Shown: positions 40,613 to 49,548, counted from the first letter of the stretch. The stretch is DNA of 64,000 bases from Thalassobaculum litoreum DSM 18839 (GCF_900102465.1 NZ_FNBW01000013.1:7501-71500), one strand, 5' to 3'. The notes: generated from the sequence alone by a model not told the origin. Made by a program: numbers and translations.

Positions 40613-40692
40613 CTACGCTCCCTCACCTTGTTGCCCTGTCATCACGCGTCCGTCCTCTCGCCGCCTCGTGCAGATGCCGACAAGGACGACCG

Positions 40693-41718
40693 TCACATCT
40701 TGCGCAGGCGGTGGCTGATCCGCACAGCGATATTGCCGCCCTTGCGCCCCATCTTACCATTGAACAGCGAGACGTTCCCGCATCGCATGTCGATGGTCGA
40801 ATTCGGCATCGCGTTCAGCAGGATCCGGCTGCCCGGCTTGAGGTTGAGCACGTCGTTCAGCGGCATGACGACCTCGTCGAGCACCGCGTCGAGCTCCACA
40901 TCGGTGTTCCAGAGTTCGTTCGCCAGGTGGGTTTCCCAGATCGAGTCGCGGCCGAACTTCTCGCCCATGAACATCTGCAGCAGCAGTTCGCGCACCGGCT
41001 CCAGCGTGGCATAGGGCAGCATCAGTTCCAGGCGACCGCCGCGATCCTCCATGTCGATGCGCAGGCGCGCCAGAACGGCTGCGTTGGCCGGGCGGGCGAT
41101 GGTCGCGAAGCGCGGGTTGGTCTCCAGCCGGTCGAAGCGGAAGGTGACCGGGCTCAGCGGATCGAAGGCGGCCGACAGGTCGCTCAGCACCACGTTGACC
41201 ATGCGCTCCACCAGGTTGCGCTCGATCGTGGTGTAGGGCCGTCCCTCGATGCGCATCGCCGCCGTGCCGCGCCGGCCGCCGAGCAGCACGTCGACGATGG
41301 AGTAGATCAGCGCGCTGTCCACCACCAGGAGGCCGTAGTTGTCCCATTCCTCGGCCTTGAACACCGACAGCATCGCCGGCAACGGGATCGAGTTCAGATA
41401 ATCGCCGAAACGGATGGAGGTGATGTTGTCCAGCGAGACCTCGACGTTGTCGGAGGTGAAGTTTCGCAGACTGGTCGACATCATGCGCACGAGGCGGTCG
41501 AACACGACCTCGAGCATCGGCAGACGTTCATAGGAAACGAGTGCCGAGTTGACGATGGCATGGATGCCCGAGGTGTCGCTTTCGCCGCTGGTGGTCTCGT
41601 CGAAACCGAGCAGACTGTCGATCTCGTCCTGGTTCAGGACACGCGCAGCGCCGACATCCTCTTCTTCGTCATCTCCCATCGCCTCCCATTCGGCGGCGAG
41701 ATCGTCATCGGTTGCCAT
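40693..41718 (-). CDS. fliM: Flagellar motor switch protein FliM
   Basis: 341 residues. The N-terminal LNQDEIDSLLGFDE is the CheY-P-binding segment of FliM. The middle domain (residues about 55-245, with LPMLEVVFDRLVRMMSTSLRNFTSDNVEV) is the FliG-binding domain, and the C-terminal SpoA-like domain (LPLNDVLNLKPGSRILLNAMPNSTI) pairs with FliN. It is part of the C-ring that switches rotation. It starts 71 bases after fliL. Confidence 0.96.
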   Translation of the reverse strand: MATDDDLAAEWEAMGDDEEEDVGAARVLNQDEIDSLLGFDETTSGESDTSGIHAIVNSALVSYERLPMLEVVFDRLVRMMSTSLRNFTSDNVEVSLDNITSIRFGDYLNSIPLPAMLSVFKAEEWDNYGLLVVDSALIYSIVDVLLGGRRGTAAMRIEGRPYTTIERNLVERMVNVVLSDLSAAFDPLSPVTFRFDRLETNPRFATIARPANAAVLARLRIDMEDRGGRLELMLPYATLEPVRELLLQMFMGEKFGRDSIWETHLANELWNTDVELDAVLDEVVMPLNDVLNLKPGSRILLNAMPNSTIDMRCGNVSLFNGKMGRKGGNIAVRISHRLRKM

Positions 41719-41789
41719 CAGCCCAGCCTCATCTCTTTCCGGCTCGTCTGCCTCTGTGCCGACCCCGCGGGCCGGACCTGCGCTCCGCC

Positions 41790-42332
41790 CTACTGGACCA
41801 GCATTTCCTTGAACAGCACGTCGCGCACCCGCACCGGCCGGGCGGCAAGATTGACCCGCCTCAGCAATTCCTCGCGCAGCCGGTACATACCGGCCGATCC
41901 GTTCAGGTCGTCGACCCGCAGCTCGCGCAGATAGACCTGGAAGTTGTCGACGATGCGCGGCAGCACCTCGTTGATCCGGTCGGTATCCTGCGGCCCTTCC
42001 AGCTCAAGCGCGATCTTGATCTTCAGGAAGGTCGACTTCCGGCCGTTGGTGTTCAGGTTCACGATCAGATCCGGCACCTCGAAGAAGAAGGCGCGGGTGT
42101 CCTGCGTCGGCGGAGGTGCCGCGGGTGCCGCCGCCTCGCCTTCAGTGGCGGCTTCGGCCGGCGGCGGCTCGCTGCCGCCGAACAGGCCGAGCATGAACGC
42201 CGCACCGACGCCCCCGCCTACGAGGAACAGCACAATGATGGCGGCAAAGATGATCAGCCGCTTGCCGCTGACGCGTTTCTTTTCCGGCCCGTCGCCGGCA
42301 CCATCCATATCGTCGAGGGCTTCATCAGCCAT
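41790..42332 (-). CDS. fliL: Flagellar basal body-associated protein FliL
   Basis: 180 residues, with a short cytoplasmic start, one transmembrane helix (LIIFAAIIVLFLVGGGVGAA), an Ala/Pro/Glu-rich linker (about 60-80) and the FliL periplasmic domain (FFEVPDLIVNLNTNGRKSTFLKIKIALEL). FliL encircles or stabilises stators around the motor. It is the first gene of the fliL-fliM-DUF6468-motE transcript, with a sigma-54-type promoter about 130 bases upstream. Confidence 0.95.
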   Translation of the reverse strand: MADEALDDMDGAGDGPEKKRVSGKRLIIFAAIIVLFLVGGGVGAAFMLGLFGGSEPPPAEAATEGEAAAPAAPPPTQDTRAFFFEVPDLIVNLNTNGRKSTFLKIKIALELEGPQDTDRINEVLPRIVDNFQVYLRELRVDDLNGSAGMYRLREELLRRVNLAARPVRVRDVLFKEMLVQ

Positions 42333-42460
42333 CAGACACTCCCTCGGGCCGATTCATCGGGCCCTGGTGTTCACCGGATCCGGCGGTCGTCGCCCCGGAG
42401 CCACCGGCACATCCTGCCGCCACGCATGCCGCGGGACGACCCTGCCGGTCCGATCAGCCT

Positions 42461-42478
42461 ATGCAACCGCAATGCCGA
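42461..42478 (-). promoter_or_regulatory. Sigma-54-type promoter for fliL
   Basis: On the minus strand, CGGCATTGCGGTTGCAT shows GG and GC separated by ten bases, with TTGCAT at -12. It lies about 130 bases upstream of the fliL ATG. Confidence 0.7.
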
Positions 42479-42577
42479 CTCACCCTGATTCTACAGAAAT
42501 GGGGCCGTCGGTAAAAGGCCAGTCCATTCCCGGCCTTCGGCGCCGCGATGCGCTCCCTGCGTAGCGCTCGTCCGCGG

Positions 42578-42596
42578 TTGGCACGGAGCCTGCATA
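42578..42596 (+). promoter_or_regulatory. Sigma-54-type promoter for flgF
   Basis: TTGGCACGGAGCCTGCATA matches the -24/-12 pattern with GG-N10-GC. It ends about 83 bases before the flgF ATG. Confidence 0.8.
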
Positions 42597-42678
42597 TCCG
42601 ATCTCCGAGACCGCGGGCTGGACCCGACGGCCAGCAGACAAGAGCCCGAAACGGGCCTGCGAACGCAAGGAGAGAGTG

Positions 42679-43410
42679 ATGGAGAACTCGATCTATATCG
42701 GCCTGTCGCGCCAAGCGGCACTGCGCCGGCAGATGAGCCAGGTCGCAAACAACATCGCGAACATGAACACGACCGGCTTCAAGCGCGAGCTGATGATCTA
42801 TCAGGCCTACGAGACCAAGGTCCCGTTCGCTCAGACCAACGACTTCGTCATCGACAAGGGCACGGCGACCGACCACCAGCCGGGCGCCATGCGCAAGACC
42901 GGGAACACCTTCGATCTGGCGATCGACGGCCCCGGGTATTTCCAGGTCGATGACGGCACCGGCACGTTCTATACGCGCAACGGCACGTTCGCCCTGGACG
43001 AGTTCAACCAGCTCGTCACCAACCAGGGTCATCTCGTGCTCAATGCGGGAGGCGAGCCGATCTTCGTGCCCCGGTCCGACGAGAAGATCATCATCGAGAC
43101 CGACGGCAGCGTGAAGCTGGGCGACGAGGTCTTCGGACGCATCGCCGTGGTCGAGTTCGACAACCCGATCGCCCTGAAGAAGACCCGCGACACCCTGTTC
43201 GAGTCCGACGAGCTGCCGCGCCCCGCCGAAAACAGCGACGTGCAGCAGGGCCTGATCGAATCCTCGAACGTGAACCCGATCGCCGAGCTGACCACGATGA
43301 TCGAAGTCAGCCGCATGTACGAGGCGGTCAAGAACCTGATCTCCAAGGAAAGCGAGCGCGAGCAGGACGCGGTCAAGCGTCTGGCACGCCCTGTGCAAGG
43401 CTCCGTTTAA
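42679..43410 (+). CDS. flgF: Flagellar basal-body rod protein FlgF
   Basis: 243 residues from ATG 42679, preceded by AAGGAGAGAG. A GTG three bases earlier is possible but less likely. The N-terminal rod motif SRQAALRRQMSQVANNIANMNTTGFKRE and the C-terminal MIEVSRMYEAVKNLISKESERE are characteristic of proximal rod FlgF. It is exported and polymerises before FlgG. It starts a flgF-flgG-flgA-flgH transcript. Confidence 0.95.
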   Translation: MENSIYIGLSRQAALRRQMSQVANNIANMNTTGFKRELMIYQAYETKVPFAQTNDFVIDKGTATDHQPGAMRKTGNTFDLAIDGPGYFQVDDGTGTFYTRNGTFALDEFNQLVTNQGHLVLNAGGEPIFVPRSDEKIIIETDGSVKLGDEVFGRIAVVEFDNPIALKKTRDTLFESDELPRPAENSDVQQGLIESSNVNPIAELTTMIEVSRMYEAVKNLISKESEREQDAVKRLARPVQGSV

Positions 43411-43496
43411 TCGAATTTACGGGTGATCGGCCGCGTTGAGCCCCGCCCCAGACCAGACGAGACAGGACCCGACGCGGTCATCCAGGGAGTAGAACT

Positions 43497-44282
43497 ATGC
43501 AGTCGCTGAACATCGCCGCCACCGGCATGAACGCCCAGCAGATGAACGTCGAGGTCATCTCGAACAACATCTCGAACATGAACACCACCGGCTTCAAGCG
43601 TCAGCGTGTGGAGTTCCAGGACCTGATCTACCAGGATCAGCGCCGGGTCGGTACGGCCTCCTCCGACGCCGGTACGGTGGTGCCCTCCGGCATTCAGCTC
43701 GGCCTCGGCGTGAAGACCGCCGCGACCTACCGGGTGAACGAGCAGGGCGCGCTGATCCTCACGGACAACCAGTTCGACCTGTCGATCCGCGGCGAAGGCT
43801 ACTTCCAGATCACCATGCCGAACGGGAACACCGCCTATACCCGGGCCGGCTCCTTCCAGCTCGACCAGAACGGCAGCCTGGTGACCCCCGACGGCTACAC
43901 CGTGCAGCCGGGCATCACCATTCCGGCCGATGCCCTGGGCGTGACGATCAACGAATCCGGTCAGGTCTTCGCCCAGATCGACGGCCAGGTCGACGAGCAG
44001 AATGTCGGCCAGCTGCAGCTGGCGATCTTCCAGAACCCGGCCGGCCTCGAGAATATCGGCGGCAACCTCCTGCTGGAGACCGCCGCGTCGGGTGCCCCCG
44101 GCGCCGGCGCGCCCGGTGCCGCCGGCTTCGGCCGCCTGCAGCAGGGCTTCCTGGAATCCTCGAACGTCGACCCGGTGCAGGAGATCACCAACCTGATCAC
44201 CGCCCAGCGCGCCTACGAGCTGAACTCCAAGGTCATCGAGACCTCCGACCAGATGATGTCGACGGTCAATAACGTCCGATAA
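43497..44282 (+). CDS. flgG: Flagellar distal rod protein FlgG
   Basis: 261 residues, the standard length. The N-terminus MQSLNIAATGMNAQQMNVEVISNNISNMNTTGFKRQ and the C-terminus ITNLITAQRAYELNSKVIETSDQMM match FlgG. A Gly/Ala/Pro-rich insert (GAPGAGAPGAAGF) lies near residues 198-214. It forms the distal rod that passes through the P and L rings. Confidence 0.97.
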   Translation: MQSLNIAATGMNAQQMNVEVISNNISNMNTTGFKRQRVEFQDLIYQDQRRVGTASSDAGTVVPSGIQLGLGVKTAATYRVNEQGALILTDNQFDLSIRGEGYFQITMPNGNTAYTRAGSFQLDQNGSLVTPDGYTVQPGITIPADALGVTINESGQVFAQIDGQVDEQNVGQLQLAIFQNPAGLENIGGNLLLETAASGAPGAGAPGAAGFGRLQQGFLESSNVDPVQEITNLITAQRAYELNSKVIETSDQMMSTVNNVR

Positions 44283-44352
44283 CGTCCTCTGACGCCCCTC
44301 TTTGAGCATGCGGTCCCCGCACGGCGGGGACCGGGACGACGGGAGAAACCCC

Positions 44353-45393
44353 ATGATCCGGATGCGACACGCCCTCACCCACCTGACCCTCGCCGCCACG
44401 CTGGCGGCCGGCCTCGGCCTGCCGTCGACCGGCTTCGCGGCGAACGGCCAGACCCCGCGGGCTGGGCAGACCTTGCAGGCTGGGCAGACCTTGCAGGCTG
44501 GGCAGAACCTGCCGCTGATCCTCAAGGACAAGGTCGTGCTCGATCATGCCGACCTGATGCTCTCCGACGTCTTTGCCAACCTGCCCGAGGGCTTCGATCA
44601 GCGGCTCGCCGACGCGCCCGCCCCGGGCGAACGAATGGTTCTCGGCGCCCGGCAGATCTGGCAGTACGCGCAGGCGTTCGGCCTGAACTGGCGGCCGGAA
44701 CGCTCCAAGATCGCCGTCGTCGTGACCCGGGCCAGCCTGGAGGTTCCGATGGAGACGATCGCCGACAAGATCGCCCAGCGCCTGGCCACCGAATATGTCG
44801 AGGACGAGTTCGATCTCGACCTGTTCGGCCGCTCGTCGAACATGTTCATCGCCGCCAACGAGGGCATGCAGCTCGACATCCATTCGATCAGCTACGACCC
44901 GCGCAGCAAGCGCTTCGATGCGACGGTCAGCGCGAATGGCGGCCGTATGACCCAGATGAGCGGCAAGGTCGTCGCGATGGTCGAAGTCCCGATGCTCCGC
45001 CGGCACGCCATGCCGGGCCAGGTGATCACCGAAGACATGATCTCCTGGGAGCGGGTCGCCGCCCGCCGCGCCAGCGTGACCACCGTCACCCAGCGCGACG
45101 ACATCGTCGGACAGACCGCGCGTCGTCCGCTGACCGCCGGTGTGCCGGTCCGGCTGACGGACCTGAAGCCGAACCTGCTGGTCACCAAGGGCGAGCTGAT
45201 CACCCTGACGGTGCGCACCGGCACGATGACGCTCACCGCCCGCGGCAAGGCCCTGGAATCCGGTACCCGCAACGCGGTGATCCGCGTGACCAACGTCCAG
45301 AGCCAGAAGGTCGTCGAAGCCCGGGTGATCGGCCCGGACATGGCGATCGTCGAGCCCGCTTCGCTGGCCAATCTGGTCGCCCTGAACGGCTGA
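44353..45393 (+). CDS. flgA: Flagellar P-ring assembly chaperone FlgA
   Basis: 346 residues from ATG 44353. A signal peptide (about 1-30, ending GFAA) leads to a tandem hexapeptide repeat (AGQTLQ twice, then AGQNLP) that is repeated at DNA level. The C-terminal half is the SAF/FlgA domain with VLRRHAMPGQVITEDMISWERV-like motif and LTAGVPVRLTDLKPN. FlgA helps build the P ring from FlgI in the periplasm. It is longer than E. coli FlgA (219), as in many alphaproteobacteria. Confidence 0.92.
   Translation: MIRMRHALTHLTLAATLAAGLGLPSTGFAANGQTPRAGQTLQAGQTLQAGQNLPLILKDKVVLDHADLMLSDVFANLPEGFDQRLADAPAPGERMVLGARQIWQYAQAFGLNWRPERSKIAVVVTRASLEVPMETIADKIAQRLATEYVEDEFDLDLFGRSSNMFIAANEGMQLDIHSISYDPRSKRFDATVSANGGRMTQMSGKVVAMVEVPMLRRHAMPGQVITEDMISWERVAARRASVTTVTQRDDIVGQTARRPLTAGVPVRLTDLKPNLLVTKGELITLTVRTGTMTLTARGKALESGTRNAVIRVTNVQSQKVVEARVIGPDMAIVEPASLANLVALNG
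44461..44514 (+). repeat. 18-bp tandem repeat inside flgA
   Basis: GCTGGGCAGACCTTGCAG is repeated exactly at 44461-44478 and 44479-44496, followed by a diverged copy at 44497-44514. It encodes AGQTLQ repeats just after the signal peptide. Being in frame, copy-number change would not break flgA. Confidence 0.9.
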
Positions 45394-45475
45394 GCCCGTC
45401 GAAACCGCGACCGCGACCGTGTTTGGCACGGCTTTTGATACCCGGGTGCAGAAGCGCCCTTTGGAGGATGAAGAA

Positions 45476-46240
45476 ATGACCCGCCTGTCCTCGCCCATCC
45501 GGATCCGCCCGCTGCTCGGCATCGCCGCCGCCGCGGTCCTGCTCTCCGGCTGCAACGCGATCGACCGCCTGTCCAACCTGGGCCAGGCGCCGGAGATGTC
45601 GCGGATCCAAGATCCGACCCAGTCGCCGGGCTACCAGCCGATCAGCATGCCGATGCCGGCACCTGTGGTGGCGACCCGTCAGGCGAACTCGCTGTGGCAG
45701 GAAGGCAGCCGGGCGTTCTTCAAGGACCAGCGCGCCAGCGATATCGGCGACATCATCACCGTCGTGGTCCAGATAAACGATGAGGCCGCGGTCACGAACA
45801 CCACGACGCGGACCCGTGCCAACAGCGAGGGGGCCAGCCTCGGCGGCCTGTTCGGCTACGAAGGCTCCCTCGGCCAGGTCTTCCCCGAGTCGGTGACCGG
45901 CGAGAACCTCGTCGATCTCGGCTCCAACTCCAGCAATGTCGGCAGCGGCGAGGTCGACCGCGAGGAAGAAATCAATATCCGCATCGCCGCGGTGATCACG
46001 CAGAAACTGCCGAACGGCAATCTTGTCCTCTACGGCCGGCAGGAAGTGCGCGTTAACTTCGAAGTGCGCGAGATCGTCGTGGGCGGCGTGATCCGCGCGG
46101 CCGACATCACCTCCGGCAACACGATCAGTTACGACCAGATGGCCGAAGCCCGCATCGCCTACGGCGGCCGCGGCCAGCTCACCGATGTCCAGCAGCCGCG
46201 CTACGGCAGCCAGGTCCTCGACATCATCATGCCGTTCTGA
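45476..46240 (+). CDS. flgH: Flagellar L-ring lipoprotein FlgH
   Basis: 254 residues from ATG 45476, after GGAGGATG. The signal peptide ends in the lipobox LLSGC (Cys about residue 23). The body contains NSLWQEGSRAFFKDQRASDIGDIITVVVQI and the C-terminal GRGQLTDVQQPRYGSQVLDIIMPF, family signatures. FlgH forms the L ring in the outer membrane. It is the last gene of its transcript. A weak sigma-54-like match (TTTGGCACGGCTTTTGATA, with GA in place of GC) precedes it at 45423-45440. Confidence 0.96.
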   Translation: MTRLSSPIRIRPLLGIAAAAVLLSGCNAIDRLSNLGQAPEMSRIQDPTQSPGYQPISMPMPAPVVATRQANSLWQEGSRAFFKDQRASDIGDIITVVVQINDEAAVTNTTTRTRANSEGASLGGLFGYEGSLGQVFPESVTGENLVDLGSNSSNVGSGEVDREEEINIRIAAVITQKLPNGNLVLYGRQEVRVNFEVREIVVGGVIRAADITSGNTISYDQMAEARIAYGGRGQLTDVQQPRYGSQVLDIIMPF

Positions 46241-46287
46241 GGCTGATCCGACCCCGGCGGCGCCCACGGGCGCCGCCCCCGAAAACA

Positions 46288-46312
46288 GAAGGCCGCCCTG
46301 GAGGCGGCCTTC
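46288..46312. terminator. Bidirectional terminator between flgH and dksA
   Basis: GAAGGCCGCC-CTGGA-GGCGGCCTTC forms a perfect 10-bp stem with a 5-base loop, followed by CGTGTTCTT. It lies between the convergent flgH and dksA and could end both. Confidence 0.75.
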
Positions 46313-46345
46313 GTGTTCTTGCGATCCGATGCGGGCCCGGATCAG

Positions 46346-46762
46346 TCAGTCGTCGCGGTGCGTGCGCTCCATGCGCTCGTGGCGCTCCTGCGCCTCCAGG
46401 CTCAGCGTCGCGATCGGCCGCGCCTCCAGACGGCGCAGGCTGATCGGCTCGTCGGTTTCCTCGCAGTAGCCGTAGGTGCCGTCCTCGATCCGCTTCAGCG
46501 CCGCCTCGATCTTGCTGATCAGCTTGCGCTCGCGGTCACGGGTCCGCAGTTCAATCGAGTGCTCGGTCTCCAGCGAGGCCCGGTCCGCCATGTCCGGCTG
46601 CTGTAAATTCTGTTCTGTCAGGTTGCTCAGGGTTTCGCCGGCCTCCTTCACGAGGTCGGCTTTCCAACGCAGCAGCTTTTGGCGGAAATATTCCAGCTGC
46701 TTCGGATTCATGAACTCCTCTTCATCCGACGGCTGATAGTCCGGCGGCAAGGTAACGCTCAT
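46346..46762 (-). CDS. dksA: DksA/TraR family RNA polymerase-binding regulator
   Basis: 138 residues, preceded by GGAGG. It has the two-helix coiled coil (about residues 30-100), including DMADRASLETE with the acidic tip of DksA proteins, and the C-terminal zinc-finger region GYCEETDEPISLRRLEARPI. Of the four zinc cysteines, only C100 is present; the others are Thr103, Ser121 and Ala124. DksA adjusts transcription with ppGpp. It lies downstream of fliX on the minus strand, separated by 140 bases. Confidence 0.92.
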   Translation of the reverse strand: MSVTLPPDYQPSDEEEFMNPKQLEYFRQKLLRWKADLVKEAGETLSNLTEQNLQQPDMADRASLETEHSIELRTRDRERKLISKIEAALKRIEDGTYGYCEETDEPISLRRLEARPIATLSLEAQERHERMERTHRDD

Positions 46763-46902
46763 CCGAAATCCTCCACGCGTCTTCGACCACAGCCGGCTCC
46801 CTCGGAGAACCCGACAAGCGGATCGCTTTCCGGGGGAACCTGCCGATATCGCCGATGGGCGGAGCCTTTGCGCCGATACCGCCGACGACGACGCGCGTGG
46901 GG

Positions 46903-47319
46903 TTACACGCTTCGACCCAGTTTCGCAAGCTCGACTCGTGCGCGGAGTTCAATGTCGTCGAGGATTTCGGAAAGGCGCGGATCGTCGATTTCCTCGCGCT
47001 GCTCGCGCGCCGCCGTCGCCAGGTCATGCAGACGATCGGTCGGCACCATTCCCATCAGCAGGCCGTCGCGGAGATCCTCCAGCCGAGACAGCATGAGCTC
47101 GGCCCGTTCCTTGGCCTTGCGCGCGTTGCCCTCGCGGTCGCCGACCGATTGCAGGGCGAAAACCGAGTCGACCGACGAGGTCGGCGCCGGGCCGCTGGCC
47201 CGCTCCGGCGCGTCGGTCTCCGAGATCATGTCGGCAAAGGCCGACCCGCCCGTAGACGACGACTTCTTCGTGCGTTTCGCCTGGGAAACGCCGCTGACCT
47301 TGGTGGGATCAACTTTCAT
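46903..47319 (-). CDS. fliX: Flagellar assembly regulator FliX
   Basis: 138 residues from ATG 47317-47319 (MKVDPTKVSGVSQAKRTKK). The C-terminal half (KERAELMLSRLEDLRDGLLMGMVPTDRLHDLATAAREQ) has the FliX signature. In Caulobacter FliX is linked to the activator FlbD and couples early flagellar assembly to sigma-54-dependent transcription, and it is divergent from flgI, the same arrangement as here. FlbD is not in this window. Confidence 0.88.
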   Translation of the reverse strand: MKVDPTKVSGVSQAKRTKKSSSTGGSAFADMISETDAPERASGPAPTSSVDSVFALQSVGDREGNARKAKERAELMLSRLEDLRDGLLMGMVPTDRLHDLATAAREQREEIDDPRLSEILDDIELRARVELAKLGRSV

Positions 47320-47511
47320 GAGAAGCCTCAATTGCCGTGGCGGTCGCGACGCGGCGCTGGCCTATATCCTGCAATTCTTTCACCGTCAGAGCAAATGCAG
47401 GCGTCGCAGGCCCTATCAGACCGCATCGCCAGGGATAGATTGCCTTATATCACGACCACGACCGGCAGACGAACCGGCGACATCGAACGGCGGAGCGGCC
47501 CGGACCACGGG

Positions 47512-47530
47512 TTGGCACGAAACTCGCATA
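47512..47530 (+). promoter_or_regulatory. Sigma-54-type promoter of flgI
   Basis: TTGGCACGAAACTCGCATA has GG-N10-GC in a strong context and lies 74 bases before the flgI ATG. A second weaker match, TGGCCTATATCCTGCAA, lies at 47358-47374. Confidence 0.75.
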
Positions 47531-47603
47531 GAGATGGCCAGACCGGAGAACCCGGCAGAAACGATACTCGAGCCGAGACGCGCGAAACGCGGGGACAGAG
47601 ACG

Positions 47604-48725
47604 ATGACGCTGACACGCTTCCTGAAAGGCATCGCGACCGGGCTGACCGCCCTGGTGCTGACGGCCACCGCCGCGGGCGCCCAGACGCGAATCAAGGACA
47701 TCGTCGATTTCGAGGGCGTGCGCGAGAACATGCTGATCGGATACGGCCTCGTGGTCGGCCTGAACGGCACCGGTGACTCGCTGAACTCGGCAATCTTTAC
47801 CCGTGAGAGCCTGGTCGGCATGCTCGAGCGCCTCGGCGTCAACTCGCGCGACAGCAGCCTGAGCACCGACAACGTGGCCGCGGTCATGGTCACCGCGACC
47901 CTGCCCCCCTTCTCCACCCAGGGCACGCGGATCGACGTCAGCATCTCCGCCATCGGCGACGCCGAGGATCTGCTCGGCGGCACGCTGCTGGTGACCCCGC
48001 TGGTCGGTGCCGACGGCGAGGTCTATGCCGTGGCCCAGGGCCCGGTCGCCACCGGCGCCTTCTCCGCCCAGGGTCAGGCCGCCTCGATCAGCCGCGGCGT
48101 GCCCACCGGCGGCCGGATCGCCAACGGCGCGATCGTCGAGCGCGAGATCGACTTCAAGCTGAACATGATGGAGACGGTGCGCATCGCGCTCCGCAATCCG
48201 GACTTCACCACCTCGCGCCGCATCGCCCAGGCCATCAACGCCTTCGTCGGCGGCCCGATCGCCCAGTCCGTTGACTCGGGCACGGTGCGGATGCTGGTGC
48301 CCGATGCCTACCGCAACAACGCGGTCGCCCTGATCACCGATATCGAGCAGCTCCGCGTCACCCCGGACAACATCGCCAAGGTGGTGATCGACGAGCAGAC
48401 CGGCGTCATCGTCATGGGCGAGAACGTCCGCATCAACACCGTCGCCATCGCTCAGGGCAACCTGACGATCCGCATCACCGAAACCCCGCAGGTCAGCCAG
48501 CCGCAGCCCTTCAGCGAGACCGGCGAGACGGTCGAGGTGCCGCGCACGCAGATCGAGATCGACGACGAGAGCGACAACCGCCTGACGGTGCTGCCGACCA
48601 CGGTGACCCTGCAGGAACTGGTCGACGGCCTGAACGCCCTCGGCGTGGGTCCGCGCGACATGATCTCGATCCTGCAGGCGATCAAGGCATCCGGGGCCCT
48701 GCAAGCCGAACTCGAAGTGCTCTGA
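47604..48725 (+). CDS. flgI: Flagellar P-ring protein FlgI
   Basis: 373 residues with a signal peptide (LTALVLTATAAGAQ), then RIKDIVDFEGVRENMLIGYGLVVGLNGTGDS, a family hallmark, and the C-terminal TLQELVDGLNALGVGPRDMISILQAIKASGALQAEL. It builds the P ring in the peptidoglycan layer. It starts a flgI-flgJ-flgN transcript, divergent from fliX. Confidence 0.97.
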   Translation: MTLTRFLKGIATGLTALVLTATAAGAQTRIKDIVDFEGVRENMLIGYGLVVGLNGTGDSLNSAIFTRESLVGMLERLGVNSRDSSLSTDNVAAVMVTATLPPFSTQGTRIDVSISAIGDAEDLLGGTLLVTPLVGADGEVYAVAQGPVATGAFSAQGQAASISRGVPTGGRIANGAIVEREIDFKLNMMETVRIALRNPDFTTSRRIAQAINAFVGGPIAQSVDSGTVRMLVPDAYRNNAVALITDIEQLRVTPDNIAKVVIDEQTGVIVMGENVRINTVAIAQGNLTIRITETPQVSQPQPFSETGETVEVPRTQIEIDDESDNRLTVLPTTVTLQELVDGLNALGVGPRDMISILQAIKASGALQAELEVL

Positions 48726-48739
48726 GGGAGGACGGACCG

Positions 48740-49090
48740 ATGACCGCGAACCTTTCCATGGCCAATCTCGGCACCGCCGATCTGGCGATGACCCGCAGCC
48801 GCAACAACACGGCGCACACCGCCGCCGAAATCCAGGCCGCCGCCCGCGCCAAGGACAATGAGGCCGTGCGGGCGACCGCCGAGAAGTTCGAGGCCCAGTT
48901 CCTGTCCCAGATGATGGGCCACATGTTCAAGGGCATCAGCAGCGACGGCGTCTTCGGCGGCGGGCAAGCGGAGGACACCTGGCGCGACTTCTACGTCGAG
49001 GAAATCACCAAGTCCTTCGCCTCGCGGGGCGGTATCGGCCTCGCGGATACCATTGAAAGACAACTGCTGACGCTGCAGGAGGCCGTGTGA
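48740..49090 (+). CDS. flgJ: Rod-binding protein FlgJ (N-terminal domain only)
   Basis: 116 residues. The core KFEAQFLSQMMGHMFKGISSDGVFGGGQAEDTWRDFYVEEITKS is the FlgJ rod-binding domain. It lacks the C-terminal muramidase domain found in enteric FlgJ, so rod growth through the wall must use another hydrolase. It overlaps the next gene by one base (TGATG). Confidence 0.9.
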   Translation: MTANLSMANLGTADLAMTRSRNNTAHTAAEIQAAARAKDNEAVRATAEKFEAQFLSQMMGHMFKGISSDGVFGGGQAEDTWRDFYVEEITKSFASRGGIGLADTIERQLLTLQEAV

Positions 49091-49548
49091 TGGACCCCCG
49101 TGAACTGATCCAGCATTTCGTGGAATCGATGACGCAGCTGATGGCGCTGATGCGCCAGGAGACCGAGCTGGTGCGCAACAAGCAGTACGATCAGGTGGAG
49201 AAGATCCAGCGCCACAAGGTCAAGCTGAGCCAGGCCTTCGAGATCCACCAGCGGGCGATCAAGAAGAACCTGAGCGCGGTGGAGACCCTGTCTACCGAGG
49301 AGCGCTCCGAACTCCGCTCCCTGTATCAGGTGTTCCGCGAGACCCTGTCGGAGAACATGCTGGCCCTGAAAGCGGCCCAGGATGCGACCGACAAGATGGT
49401 CAACCTCATCATCAGCAGCGTCCGCAAGGCCCGGGGGCTGCCCGAGAACGCTCCCGCGCATACCGGCCGCAAGGCGTCGATCCAGCGCGGCTATGGCGCC
49501 TACGCTGCCTCGGGCAGTTCCGGCCAGCTCATGAGCCGCACGCTCTGA
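49090..49548 (+). CDS. flgN: Flagellar chaperone FlgN-like protein
   Basis: 152 residues from ATG 49090. Long amphipathic helices (LIQHFVESMTQLMALMRQETELVRNKQYDQVEKIQRHKVKLSQAFE) are typical for FlgN-type chaperones of hook-associated proteins FlgK and FlgL, with a short basic Ser/Gly-rich tail (RKASIQRGYGAYAASG). Family naming is by position and helical pattern, as sequence conservation is low. A hairpin (CCGGCAG-ATT-CTGCCGG, 49581-49597) lies downstream. Confidence 0.78.
   Translation: MDPRELIQHFVESMTQLMALMRQETELVRNKQYDQVEKIQRHKVKLSQAFEIHQRAIKKNLSAVETLSTEERSELRSLYQVFRETLSENMLALKAAQDATDKMVNLIISSVRKARGLPENAPAHTGRKASIQRGYGAYAASGSSGQLMSRTL

Larger units (their letters stand above)
42333..42678. 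other. Divergent promoter region between fliL and flgF
   Basis: No gene is seen in these 346 bases. They hold two back-to-back sigma-54-type sites: minus strand CGGCATTGCGGTTGCAT (42461-42478) directed to fliL, and plus strand TTGGCACGGAGCCTGCATA (42578-42596) directed to flgF. Confidence 0.75.

Noticed and set aside
45423-45440. Sigma-54 promoter before flgH
   Set aside because: TTTGGCACGGCTTTTGATA lacks the near-invariant GC at -12 (GA instead), so it was mentioned but not listed as a promoter.
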